From Astrocystis sublimbata (Eukaryota > Ascomycota > Sordariomycetes > Xylariales > Xylariaceae): a DNA stretch of 64,000 nt. The stretch is taken from positions 62,001-126,000 of the forward strand of contig JAJNNY010000005.1 in assembly GCA_022453515.1 (NCBI GenBank). The letters run 5' to 3'. Each line of letters opens with the position of its first letter. Position 1 is the stretch's first letter. Both the position numbers and the translations under genes were made by a program. Below the pieces are notes generated by a model. The model was not told the origin of the DNA. It saw only the letters and a list, made by a program, of their open reading frames with translations, and ran no database searches. Below are positions 22,001 to 33,767 of this stretch, in pieces.

Positions 22001-23428
22001 CTACTGTTTAATCATTTCATCTGCTTCGTCTGGACCAAACAATTCTGCAATGTCGCGGTAATGCTCGCGAGCCAGCTTATGCGCTTTCAAGTTCTCAAAT
22101 GCCATGCTCCAAATCTTATTTGCCTCCTCCGAAGTGGTGTGAGTCGCACTGATTCTGCCCAAATGTTGTGCCATCATCGGATACGCACTGACCCTCGCGA
22201 GACCTTGGTCCCATGCGAACTGCTTAGGAAGCATGTCGCCTCTGCCGGGCTTGCCGAACTTCAGCGCATCATTTATCAGGAAGTTCGATAGCTGTTGTGC
22301 ATAACGTCTGTTGAATACCAATGCCTGGCTGCAACATCCAAACCACTCCTCGTGGATCCCCGGTGACGTGGGCAGGAGTGATGCCTTCCCCGAGGCGAAG
22401 AAGAGCCACACGAACAGTGGCACTGCTATGCCGCAGACGACGAAAGCGACCCAGCCGTCAATGTGTCGTCCTATATGACGGGGAAGGCAAAACCGACGGG
22501 CTAGTGATATGACGGCTAGTAGGGGAAGACCGACAAGAAGGGAAATAACGTGCGCATTGTTGCTTCGGAAACCATATCCACCTGCCCAGCCAGAACTCCT
22601 CTCTTGGTTGAACAAGCGCATATAGAGCCAATCGAGCGGAACGCCAGGCCCAATATGGCCGGGTCCGGGCTCGACAGGGCCGGGGTTCTGTCGGTGCTGG
22701 CGCTTGCGAATCATCATCGTCTTATCGAGGGTAAGTAGATTATTCAGCGTCCGCACCGCCCAGCCATCAGCGAGGAGAATGTCGTCTTCGAACAAGGCGA
22801 TATACGGCGCGGTTGTGTTATCCGCACATCGGTGCAGGGCGTAGGCGTAGTCGTACAAGGTTTTCCGCTCGACAACGCTTTTGTAGCGGCGATCCCTGTG
22901 CCACGCTTTGAGCAGATCCAGCTTTGACTCCCTCTCGAAGGCAAGAAGAGTCGAACGATAAGTCATAATCTCGTCGGCGACGTCGGCTGCAACGAGTCTT
23001 GGGTAGCTCGGATGCTTCTCAGGTTCCGGCTCATCGGCGAAGAATATCTTGAGATGAATTCTCTCGCGTTCGACACGGGACAGGTTGGCGAGGAACGAGC
23101 CGACGGCTGTCTCGATGTACTGCCTCCCTTGCATCTCGCGGCCAACCGTGGTAAAGATGGCACACATCTCGGGCTCGGGTCCGGCCTTTCCCAGCTTCGC
23201 ATGAACTGCGTCGGGGTCCGCTTCCAGGCCATCGAGGAAGGAGTCGGCTTCGGCCTGCCGCGTGGCCGAGTAGAAGCGTCTGTAGCCATGCTTCTCGGAA
23301 AAAAAGATGGACAGCGGGTCGCGGTAGAAGCAAAAGTGGCCGTAAGTGACGTAGAGGGTAATAATGGCGACGAGTAGAACGAGACTCCGGAAGCCTGCCT
23401 GGCTGAACCTCGGAATGCTGAGTTTCAT
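22001..23428 (-). CDS. PGAP4-like GPI-anchor glycosyltransferase
   Basis: Intronless, 475 residues from the ATG at 23428 (the frame is open upstream with no ATG). Three hydrophobic spans are seen: an N-terminal signal anchor (about 15-31, LVLLVAIITLYVTYG) and a close pair in mid-protein (about 293-310 and 326-345). The pair interrupts a glycosyltransferase domain whose metal-binding acidic motif FEDDILLADGW (Glu214-Asp215-Asp216) precedes it and whose conserved end (WFGCCSQALVFNRRYAQQL, PKQFAWDQGLARVSAYPMM) follows it. A GT-A domain split by tandem membrane helices is the hallmark of PGAP4/TMEM246, which in animals adds GalNAc to GPI anchors in the Golgi. Fungal members of the family exist, but their sugar and substrate are not known to me. 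No key residue appears lost. Confidence 0.82.
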   Translation of the reverse strand: MKLSIPRFSQAGFRSLVLLVAIITLYVTYGHFCFYRDPLSIFFSEKHGYRRFYSATRQAEADSFLDGLEADPDAVHAKLGKAGPEPEMCAIFTTVGREMQGRQYIETAVGSFLANLSRVERERIHLKIFFADEPEPEKHPSYPRLVAADVADEIMTYRSTLLAFERESKLDLLKAWHRDRRYKSVVERKTLYDYAYALHRCADNTTAPYIALFEDDILLADGWAVRTLNNLLTLDKTMMIRKRQHRQNPGPVEPGPGHIGPGVPLDWLYMRLFNQERSSGWAGGYGFRSNNAHVISLLVGLPLLAVISLARRFCLPRHIGRHIDGWVAFVVCGIAVPLFVWLFFASGKASLLPTSPGIHEEWFGCCSQALVFNRRYAQQLSNFLINDALKFGKPGRGDMLPKQFAWDQGLARVSAYPMMAQHLGRISATHTTSEEANKIWSMAFENLKAHKLAREHYRDIAELFGPDEADEMIKQ

Positions 23429-24650
23429 GATGGGTGGTAGCTGATAGTCAGATGCCAATGCAGATGCTCGTTAGAGGGCCTCATGTTGTAGCTGTCATGA
23501 AGAGTCGTCGTTGGACGATCGACCATGGGTGAGCATTATCTACGAGTAAACAGAAGACGAAGAGAAGGTAGGTAGGTACGTAAGCTTCGGCGCAAAGAGA
23601 AAGTTTGACGGTGAGCAGCTTCCAGCTCCAGTAGGTGTAGTGTCCCAGACGCCCGACACCTGCAGTGATGTCGCGGCACTGAGGCGGCGCGGCGTCACAC
23701 AATGTGGGGTGCCTCCACCTACCCCTACCCTTACCCCTACTTTGCTAGGTAGGTACCTAGGTGTCTAGGTAGGTGCCTGCGGTCTTGCATTAAGACTCGA
23801 GAGAGGCACCTACGAGTGAGCGAGACAGCCCTCCTTTTCGGAGGTCCGACTCACTGCCTGACGCCACTGCTCTGCTTTTGTGACGGGAAGAGCCACCATG
23901 TGGCCAGCGGCTACCGACCGGTCTTGTCGGCTTTTCAAATGGGCAAGTCTGATCCAGGTTTTTTTACAAGAGACATGCCCGCTATCGTAGGCACGATTGA
24001 GGCCTCATTTCGAAAAGAATAAAAAAAGCAGGTGAAGAAGGAGCAGAAGAAGAAAAAAAGGGAAAAAGGTCGTCGCGCCGCGATGAATAAGAACAAGTCA
24101 ATGAAAGGTGTCGCACATACTCGCAGACTACGATGGACACCAAGAGTCAGGACCGGCGAACCAAACTTGATGATACTTGCGTTCTGGACGTGACACAACG
24201 GCAAGGACAACCTACAGGTTATTCACCATATAGTACTGCATACGCCATGGCGACTACGTACGCAAGCGCCAGCTGTGGCTGCACTATCTCAGATATATGA
24301 TATCTTACGCGGCCGGTCGATCGCCGGTAGGCCATCTAACAATAATTCTATCTTGGCTGAGAATGTCGTTGTCATGTCTCGGGCTTAGATAGGGATAAAG
24401 CCTTCGGTTCGACCTTCTGTGCCAGGTCAAATGCATCAATCTACGCGGATCTAGATGGCTGATGGGACTATAGTCCCGTGATTGGTTTGCTTCACTTAGA
24501 TGTATTGATACTTATCTAAGCTACACTACCGTTACATACCTAACGAGTGACAGACAGACATCTTCCTTTTCCCCATCTTACCCAGCTTACAAAAGCAAAG
24601 CAGTTGCTTCACCGTCTATCCCATCTTTCAGAGAGAGAGAAGGAACATAT
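23429..24650. other. intergenic region rich in TAGGTA/CCTAGG tracts
   Basis: Contains the densest such tracts of the window (23566-23580 and 23717-23778, including CTACCCCTACCC and AGGTAGGTACCTAGGTG), then an A/G-rich stretch near 24017-24068. No gene is seen. Confidence 0.5.
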
Positions 24651-25878
24651 CTAATAAGCCTCCACCGGCTTCTGCGCAACACCATTAGCAGTAGCAGCAG
24701 TAGCAGCCTCGTCCTCCTCCACCATGCCTCCCAGGATCATGCTCGACGGTGCCAGCGCCTGCAGCTCGGGCGGGCTCGTGAAGGCGAAGAACTTCTCGTC
24801 GTGCCACTGGCCGGCCGTGATGTATCGTCCCTCGGAGTCCGTGAACATGGTGTCGTTCTCGGCCCGCAGGAAGTAGGCGATCGAATACCTGTGCTGGCTG
24901 TAGTCGTGCGGCACCACGCGGTGGATGCAGGACTGCATCGTGTGGCCCGAGGCGAAGCGCAGCGAGTCGCCGACGTTCACCACCGCCGTGCCCGGGCGAG
25001 GCTCCACGAAGCCGAACTCCCGGGCTCCGGGTGGGCGGATCTGCATGCCCCACTCCTCGCTGAAGAGGAGCGTGAGGGACGAGATGTCCGTGTGCTTCTG
25101 GTGTCCGATGTTGGAGTCGGTCTGCGGGTTCGACGGGATGTAGTGCATCATGGCCAGCGTGCTGGTCGAGGGCCGGTCGTTGCGGTGCGTGTTCTCGAAG
25201 CGCGACGCACCCGTGAGACCGCAGCCTGTCGAGAGAGCTGACAGGATCGCCTTGGTCACGATGTTGGAGCCGGCGATGGCGTTCTCGAGCACTTTCATGT
25301 CCGGGCTGGTCTTGATCACGTCGGGGATGTGGGGGCTGTCCTTTTGGATCTCGTCACGGGAGACCTGGGGGTAGCAGTGTTAGGCGTGTCTTATGATGCA
25401 TGGCAAGGATCTGAGACTGTGACGTCCTGTGTAGGAGCACACTCACCTTGATCATCTCATAGCCATCCTTGGTGTTCTCAAGGACACCTGTGCGAGAGCC
25501 AATTGGCTCGTAGCTATCCATTGCCATCAGTCAGTCAACCCTCTTAACTCAATCTTCACACATTACAGCTAATAGAAAGAAAGCTTACCCCAAGTGTGGT
25601 GCCACAAGACCATACTGATTCTTCGCCTCCAGAGGGGACTCGAAGAAGCGGTGCATCAGCTTCAGGGTCTCCTGCTGGTCCTCGACGAACCGGCGGCCGT
25701 CGATGCCCTTCAGGTCGATGTAGAAGTACCCTTCGTCCTGGCAGCACTTGACCAGTCTCTCGAGCTCATCAGGCTCGTGGGACAGCAGCTTGCTGAAGTC
25801 GAAGGACTGCATGGGGTAAATCGGCACCTGCTTGCCGTTCCACTCAGTGGTCCGCAGAGGCTCGTTGGTGATACCCAT
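24651..25878 (-). CDS. 2-oxoglutarate/Fe(II)-dependent dioxygenase (isopenicillin N synthase-like)
   Basis: Predicted 356 residues in three exons (25878-25589, 25513-25447, 25364-24651); introns of 75 and 82 bp, phases consistent. The N-terminal DIOX_N-type region (PIYPMQSFDFSKL, then EGYFYIDLKGI) leads into the double-stranded beta-helix core. Iron ligands are His210 and Asp212 (QKHTDISSLTLLF) and His267 (SCIHRVV); the 2-oxoglutarate anchor is Arg278-x-Ser280 (HRYSIAYFLRAE). Length and order are typical of fungal oxygenases that hydroxylate or desaturate small molecules; the substrate cannot be told. No biosynthetic partner genes flank it: the PGAP4-like gene is on one side and CCR4 on the other. 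The small central exon of 67 nt is well supported by phase and by family sequence (DGYEMIK). Confidence 0.92.
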
Positions 25879-27478
25879 GGTGGCTAGATGTTCTAAACAA
25901 AGGATTTCTAAGATGAGTTGTGATAACTAGATAGATAAATAGTATCGTCCTGAAATTGATGAATGAATTTCGAGATGTTGTTTCGAGATCGATCTCCTTG
26001 CGAGGGGGGTTTGGGTTGTATCTGCCCCTTATATACCAGAAACGCGACCACGAACGAACAGCCGGCAGTATGTATGAAGGCAGTTTCACTCGTCGGAAGA
26101 TTGCCCTCCACTCACATTATCAGAACCGTTGATGGTAAGTAACGCACGTACATACAATATAGTCGCCCCCTCCCTTTTACCCTGAACGCATCCCGCGTAT
26201 TTATCCATCCACGCGTACCTCTCACAGCCACCACCTCTCACAACAGCACTCGCACCACGCCAAACGCGCAGCGCCACCGACCTGTCCTCGTCCTGCCCTC
26301 TTTTCGCCTATCTTGTCCAATCTGTGCCAAATCCGTCCGACCAATCTATAATCTGGCTGAACTGGCACGGAACCCGCTGCTGGCTCAAAACCCAAGTCCA
26401 GTTCCAAACTGGACACAAGCACCACCACCACCTCTTGGCGAGTCACATTGCGTCATTGGTGTTATCAATCGAATACAGTACCAAGGCCGGCAGATGTGAT
26501 TCTTCTCTCTCTGTTCGTTTTTCCTGGAGGAAAACACTTATTTGTTCCAACGAAGCTCCTGATCTCGGTACGACGAAACTCTCCTTCCTTGTTTATCTCC
26601 GCTTCTATCGGAAACCTTCCGTACTGGCCCTTTACGAGATTTCACGTGAAGCTCCAATACCGCAATGCGGAGATTTCATATATATATATTTTGCCATCCA
26701 TCTTCCCCTCATCGGCATGGTGGGTGCTGTGATACGTTCGTCATCACAAATCCGAGACATCATCAGATGGGCATCAGCGTACTGTCCAATGTTCCCCAAC
26801 CTTGAGTGTCACAATGTACACTCCCAACCTCGGCATATGGATGGTATGAGTATGGGCGTTGTTTGCTGGGTTCGGCCTGTAAGTTCGACCAATCTAGAAA
26901 TCAAATATCAAGAGTCACCGTTCTTCAACTACAAAGACCAAGTTGCAAAGACGGTAGCCGTCGTGACACGACATCCTTTGAATCAAGTATTTGTATCGCG
27001 CTACTTATGATACTAACGCTTCGAACATAACCATCTACTCATTAATTGATCAGTGGCATAATACTATTCCACAAGAGTTGGTGTGAATGCCGCCAATGTT
27101 GCAGCATGGAGATGTTGTGATTGATTTCTGTTTTCCTGCTGAGAAAACAGTTGTACATTTACATTTAATTTGACTTGACAAGAGAACGCCCACTCCGCAT
27201 GTGAAACCATAACTTGAAAGACTAACACACAAAACTTAGCTCACCGACTCCTCACGCAGAAACACCGTTCCAGAGATGTCCAAACCAGGTGCCCTAACAA
27301 AACCATTATCGGAGTTGGAGAAAGAGACTTGTTGCATCCGTTCGTTCCGTCATATACATGGCCAGGGAATCGTGTTCAAGGTGGAGACGAGGAGCCGTGA
27401 GGTCGTCCGCCCCCTTGTAATGACCAGATTGGGTTGGGGCGGCGAGATCACGAATAAGTATCTGACTTCCGCGATGTT
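25879..27478. other. intergenic region, dioxygenase promoter
   Basis: The proximal 200 bp contains AGATAGATAAATAG and T/A-rich sequence upstream of the dioxygenase start. The longest frame (26324-27010, +) has no motif. No gene is supported. Confidence 0.4.
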
Positions 27479-29646
27479 CTAGCCTTTTTGGTCCCCTGCT
27501 GCTTTCTTGTCCTTCTTGGGCTTGAACACAAAGTCGCCCATTATCTGAATATGATCTGCAGGGAAGTGGTAGTTGGGAAATCCAGGCACTCGCTTGAGAT
27601 ACTCCGCATCCGGGGGCCCGAGTAGCTCGACCAAGTCCAACGTGTTAGATGTGTACCAAATGTAGTCTAACACGCCGGAGAATGATGGGGTATAATTGGT
27701 AAACGTTAATTCGTCTGGCGTCCCGAAGAGGTGTGCATATGAATTCCGTAAACTAAACGGATGCTCAATGCCATCCCGTGTGAAATTTCCGTATGAGTGG
27801 CCCTTCAAGTCTGGGTGATCCGGTGGTATCCGACCCTTCTCCAATAGTTCATAGACCGAGCTGTCGGACATGGAGTTGTAATCACCACACACAAACAAGG
27901 GAATGTCGGTGTTGTTGCGGTACTCTTGGCTCGGGAGAGGTTCGGGCAACTCTTCGATTGGGCTGTCGTCAGTGGCCAATCTGATCACCTTTTTCTCTTC
28001 AACTGGTATCGGTGGACGTCGGGTATAGCGTTCCGACTGCTTGGTCACTAGCTCCATGAGTATGCCCGTCTGCACTGCCTTGACATCTGGCAAGTATGAT
28101 TCCCAGCAAAGATGAGCGTTGACAACAATAAAGCGATTGCCCGTAGCCCTGGACTCGAAGAAGCAGTAAACGGCGATAGTATCTTTCGGCATGACTCGGT
28201 TGAAAACATCATCCGCAGATTTCATGTCCGGCCTGTTGATGGCTGTCTGCCGGAAATCTACCAGCTGTTTGTCGAGCATGATGTACTTGTCGCTCTTGTA
28301 GAATATCGAACATCCGTCTACGGTTTGCTGGTCTTTGCCTGTCATGTGCTTGACACGAGTTTTGGGGTAGAAAACTCCCTTGTAGCCTTTCTTCGAAAGC
28401 TCCGGAGCAAAGAAATTGTCAAAGGCATCCATGGCGGTCTCTTGCAGGCAGAGAATATCGGGTTCTCTGTCATGGAACTCTTGCATGATGCTGTCTCGGC
28501 GATATTCCCACGAGAGAGCACTGGCTGGGGTGTATCCATAAAGAGTACTCGAGGCATACTTGTCACATAGGGTGTTCCAGGACATGATGCGGAGCCGTTC
28601 CTTATCCGAGCCTACGTCTTCCTGGATTGCAATAGGTACGCGTGGAGCGGGAGCAATGGGGACTGAAGCAAAATTAGTCTACGCCACCAAAACACTCCAG
28701 TGCAACCGGTATTTCTATTGTTGGACCTACTAGGAGCATTTTCTTTGAGATAGTTGATGAACTCCTTGGTGCCCTCGCCGTTGATCTTGTCGCTGTATTC
28801 CTTGTTCAACGGATTGCCCTGGATGCCCAGCAGCTCTAGAAAGTGGAGCGCGCCGAGCTCGTAGGGAATTTCCTGGATCTCGTTGTTGAAGAGCAGCAAC
28901 TGACGCAGAGGAGTGCACATGCCTATCTCGGCTGGTAGGTGCCGGATTCGGTTATGCGACACATCGAGCAAACGTAGCGAGCGGAGCTGGCCGATGGCTG
29001 GAGGGAGTGCGGTCAATTGGTTGGATGAGAGATAGATCTCGGTGAGAAACTGGTATTCATTGAAGAGGGGTGGCGACACGTTCTTGAGCCCTTGGCCACT
29101 CATGTCCAGCATCAACCAGTCTTGCCTGTCGGGGGCCTTGTCGAAATTCACCGGTCTCCCCCTGTCCTCTAACTCGCCCTCGACCGCGTCATTCGCATTC
29201 GTGGTGGGTGGCGGGCCGATGCCCTTATTCTCGGCCGCCTTGGTCCTTGCGTAGTAATGCTGCTGGTGCTGCTCGGCCATGGTCTGGTGAGCCTGTTCAG
29301 CTGCTTTGTAAGCCTTCATCTGCACGCCCCAGTGTTCACTAAACTGCTGATTTGCCTGGGCAGCACGAGCGTTATTCGGCGTGCCGTTCTGATGGTTGCT
29401 CGGGGTGAACGGGCTCACGTTGGGCCCCAGGCCGGCGGAGAAGCCAGATTGGTTGATGGAGCCAGGCGTGGCATTGTGGCTCGAGTGGTCTTGCTGGATG
29501 TTCTGGTGGTGCTGAGGGTGGGTGTGGTGCTGGTGTGCTCCTTGCGGCTGGACGTAGGTATTGTACATCATCTGGGGCATTCCGCGCCCAGCCCCCACGC
29601 CATTGAGGCGTGAATTGTGTCCCTGCTGGTGGTTCGGCCCGTACAT
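27479..29646 (-). CDS. ccr4: CCR4-NOT mRNA deadenylase catalytic subunit Ccr4
   Basis: Predicted 699 residues in two exons (29646-28731, 28662-27479) around a 68-bp intron (GTAGGT donor, TTCAG acceptor, phase 1). The N-terminus is Gln/His/Asn-rich and disordered, with a helical QFSEHWGVQMKAYKAAEQAH block. Leucine-rich repeats follow (LTEIYLSSNQLTALPPAIGQ, LRLLDVSHNRIRHLPAEIGM, LRQLLLFNNEIQEIPYELGA); in yeast they bind the Caf1/Pop2 nuclease. The exonuclease-endonuclease-phosphatase domain starts at MSWNTLCDKYAS (about 332) and has catalytic Glu380 (CLQETAMDAF), CGDYNSM, LDYIWYTS and PADHIQIMGDF. It shortens poly(A) tails in the CCR4-NOT complex. One or two more N-terminal residues or an upstream exon cannot be excluded. 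Confidence 0.95.
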
Positions 29647-30593
29647 AACGCCAGATGTGAGAGGTAGCAGCCCGGATTATGGGTCGGGTTCCAGAGGCGT
29701 TGGGAAGGGTGCAGGACTGCCTAGTTTAGCAATGAAAACTGAGGTTTCCGCGTTCTCGTCGAGTCGTGATACTCGTACAAATGCAGGCGGAGGGTCGCAA
29801 TGTAGGTGAATGTCCATTTACACCGATGGCAGTGGAATCTGGTGTCACCCAAGTAAACCTGCTAGTCGCGACGGACGGCGATGCTATCGGGTCGTGAGAG
29901 GTCAATCTAGTTGGGGGGTGGAAGCGGGTGGGCGTGAGGTGGTGCGAGTTGTCGGGTGGGATCCATGCATACAGATACTGAGCCTCGTTCGAAGTCGGAA
30001 CTGGATATGTGTCTTACGAAGGGCCGGCTATTGTTGTCTGGTGGCGTGCCTCATAGCATGGGAGAAGGCGGATGCGAAGGCGCGAGCAGGTTCGTTTGTT
30101 TCGTTTGTTATGGAGAGGGAGAGGGAGATGGAGATGTATGGGTGCAGGCGAATTCCATACAATGCGACTAGTCTCGATGCCAAGACGTGGATGAACAACG
30201 AAAGCGACGGGGCACGATATGTCGATCTTGCGCGGCGACCTCGGGACGACGGCGGCGCGGAGTGGTATTTGGTGGGTTTCTCGAATGATATGCCGCCCTG
30301 CGCAATGCATGTTCAGTTAATAACTAGCTGTTCGATGATTCAACAGTGCTTCGATATATTTTGATGCAACCCAGCTACAACGATGGGGCGAATGGGATGC
30401 GCGGGTCAACGAGGTTCGGCAGGGTGCTGGTGGGAGGAAGCTATGGGCGAGTGCAAGGCAAGTTGGCAGCAGATGGATACATTGGAAAGTATTGGATTTT
30501 GGGAGGAGACGGGCGGATGCAGTCAGGACTAGATATCAATGCCGGTAGGTATTCAACCTTTGAAGGTTGAGCTTGGACTCGCAACCTTAGCTG

Positions 30594-30640
30594 CAGAGAG
30601 AGGGAGAGAAAGAAAGAGAGAGAGCGCGGGGGGCGGGGGT
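30594..30640 (+). repeat. purine-rich simple-sequence tract
   Basis: GA/GAAA-type repeats followed by a G-rich stretch (GCGGGGGGCGGGGG), about 950 bp upstream of the ccr4 start. Could lie in the ccr4 promoter. Confidence 0.7.
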
Positions 30641-31087
30641 CGGGAGGCTCAAGACTCCGGCAGCACGGTACGACCCGGGGACACGAGGACACAAGGACAC
30701 GAGGGGTAGCATCAAAATACGAAAGGGACTGACTGGTACTGTACCGAAAGGATATCGCAAATGTATGTATGTATGCAAGTACGTGTATGCGCGGTGGTGT
30801 GGTGCTGGGTTTGCTGCTGTCGGGATTCCGTGCAGGCGGCGACGGCTGCGATGGCTGGCTATTCGCCAGATAAAGAGAAAAGCGCACACGCTCTGAGCTC
30901 GGGCTCAAAGAACTAACGATGAAACAACTTAGGGGTGGGAATCTGGCCTCAGTCGCGTCTTGTTCGCATCTTGGTCTGGTCTGTTAGGTCGACATTTGTT
31001 CACTGCAGGTTCACGTCTGGGACTGCATGGGACATGGTCCTTGTCCAGCTGGCCAGCTCACTCGCCTCTGCCCGTAGCTCCTAAGCT

Positions 31088-31105
31088 CCCCCCCCCCCCC
31101 CCCCC
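31088..31105 (+). repeat. homopolymer run of 18 C
   Basis: Uninterrupted C run, unusual in length for a fungal genome; the exact length may be affected by sequencing. Confidence 0.85.
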
Positions 31106-33281
31106 ATTGACCTAGGCCGGGGCAGGCCAGGCCAGGCGCGACTGCCTGCCAGCCTTGTTATCACGTGATATTCTATATTCACGCCCCTCTCCAGACATAC
31201 ATGTAATTGAATGCAGAATATTGGTTGGTCCCCACATGTACTTGACTTGCTGGCCGTTTCATGGTGAAGCGACATCGAGAAACACATATAGTAGGTATCT
31301 TGATTTTTAGAGGTGGTGGGCTGGGAGGCAAACATTGCAGTTTGTGTCATGTAAATAAATCTACCTCGGTACTCTCCCATCCTCGAGTTCGGGATTGATG
31401 GTAACACTCCCAGGCATCCAGGGTTATAAGCGGCTATCGTACGTAGTACATGCACGGGAGGCGTGTGGGCACCTCTCTACTTACATACCTGCGATAGGTA
31501 CGTTGGGTTGTCCGAGACATTGGGCTCATCCCATCACAATGGCCTCAATTTGGTGTTATATTATGTTCAATACCTACCTACCTATGTATGTAGGTAAATC
31601 TACCTATACAACTCCCATCGATTCCAGGTGAACTTTGGTACAATTACGAACCAGATAAGGCTAACAACCACAATAAGAGGGTTCTTACCTAAGTGGCCCG
31701 CGCCAGGATCATCGCCGCCTTCTCCTGCAGCCCGTCGTGATCAAATGCTGTTGGTTTGGTCTGTACTTCGAAAAACGCCTCAAATTACAATTGAGAGGCT
31801 CCATCCCTTATCCGGTCAGAATACAACGAAAAGAGATTTTCTCTCACTCTATTGCAGGGTAACAAAAGCATCACCAGCCGAGCCAGCTGTCAGCCTCTCC
31901 AATATGTTTCAAAATCTGTGGGCTTTGCCATACCACGTCATAATTAACTAACCCATGCCCCCATGTACCATCCCACCTCTGAGACTTTGAGGCGCGTTAG
32001 AAACATTTAAAGATAACCCCCCATATGTGCCGTAGGTTGCAAGATGCATGTCACATAGGTAGCGGCCGCCCTCTCACAAAGCTAGCATAATCGATTACAC
32101 ATACCTCTTGGGTCAGACAGCTGGTCATCCGAGGGGCCTTGCAGCACTTGCAGCGTCGCCAACAATCTGTCAGTGCAGTAACAAAGCCATGGTACCAACA
32201 TTACCTAAAGGACAATGGGGCAGAAACTTACCGCCATCTGTGCTTTTTGACTACATGTCCCAGCTCTGGCCCATTTCCGGTACAGAGGTTGTTGAATCAT
32301 TATTCTCGATGAAGTCGTCCGATCTATGCTAGTAACAAACGGAGATGGGCACGCTTCTGTTGAAGACGGCATTTAGACCCCCTTGGCAATCCAGCAGCCC
32401 GCGCACAACTGCTACTCGTATCTCGGCAGATTGACACACCGTCACCACGTAGATGTTGAACCGGGCCGCTACGACCGGATAATGTCCAGAGCGGTCAAGA
32501 GCCACGATGGGCTTTCATTGGCTTCATTGGGCTTCGCGGCGACAGCGTTCCCCAGAAAAGGTCAGCGGACAGGCCGGTGATCAGTACCAGAATGCGGACT
32601 GCAATCGCGCGGGGTGGCAGCCACCCGCAACCTGCAAGTCCTGCTGCTGCTGCTGCACGCCCAGCTCGGCTCGGCGAGATGGTCGAGGGTGGGAAACACA
32701 AGATAGTGGCAGTGGCCTCGGTGGCCATGGCCATGGCCGTGTCTTAGACGGGCAATATAACATGAAGATTCGCTAGTGGCTCGAGTGGCACACTGCTCGC
32801 GTCGTCGTGTCATCCTAGTGGACTGTGGCACAAGTGCTTCTGCAGGCGCTGCAGCTTGCTCCTCCGATGATACTTAAATAGCTGTCAGAGTCCCCGCCTG
32901 CAACGAGCTGGAACGGTTCGTGCATTTCTTGGTAAGATCTACAAGTTGCCCAGTGGTGTGTGTCTCGTGTGAGATGATAGTCGTAGGAACCTACGGTGCT
33001 GCCGCCTGCGTCGACCGACATCCGTACATAGGCCGCCCATCCTCCCCATCCTCTTCCCTATACACCTACATATAGCACGTCGCATCGAGAGGCATCATAA
33101 GGCTCGACCCTCGGTTCCGTTGTCAGACGGCATCAGCAAAGGAGGGTCATTGCATCCCAACAACCAAGACATACCAACCGCTCGCGGGTCCGGGTCTGAC
33201 ACCAGCGCAATAAGCTTACCGGGTTGGATGATCAACAGGCTCGACAGGCGCTCTCTCTCTCTCTTGTCTGTTAGCCTGGAG

Positions 33282-33282
<1 letters not shown>

Positions 33283-33310
<28 letters not shown>
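33283..33310 (+). repeat. (CA)14 microsatellite
   Basis: Fourteen uninterrupted CA units, preceded 20 bp upstream by a CT repeat (33250-33263). Confidence 0.9.
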
Positions 33311-33315
<5 letters not shown>

Positions 33316-33767
33316 GTCGACTCATGTGAGAATTTAGAGAGTTATTTTCGTGTTGAGAAGCAGCATCGAGCGAGGGGTTTCTTGACTCAAGTATTTGCTC
33401 GCACCACCCAAGCGTGTCGTGCCATCGACTGCCCTAACTCCGTACCCTAGACTCCCGTCGCATGAGGATCGAATAGTCGACGAGTATCTGAGCTTGCACG
33501 TGCGAAGTCGTTGGATTCTGCCGGGAGTCGACAAGCCTCCGCTCGGCTGCCCAAGCCTCGCGCTCTCAGACAGGCAGGCCGACGGACAGGCATCCTTGTC
33601 ATGGGGTGCATCGGGCTAGTTCTGCTGCACTTCTGCGCTGTACAGGTATCATCGCAATGCATGCGTCTCTAATTAAGATGCTTACGGATGAGACGTGCTG
33701 AAGACTTCTCCCAAACATCGCCAGCATACCGACCCCTCACCTAAGCCCTCTCACGGCGCCGTTCGCC

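Larger units (their letters stand above)
29647..33767. other. 4.1-kb gene-poor interval with simple repeats
   Basis: Upstream of ccr4 (leftward) and of the methyltransferase gene (rightward). It holds a purine tract (30594-30640), an 18-C run, a (CA)14 repeat and TAGGTA tracts near 31572-31605. Frames such as 29810-30364 are GC-skew artefacts without motifs. I see no supported gene or RNA. Confidence 0.5.

Noticed and set aside
29810..30364. 184-residue plus-strand frame upstream of ccr4
   Set aside because: No domain and a biased composition from purine-rich DNA; it sits in the expected ccr4 promoter or leader.
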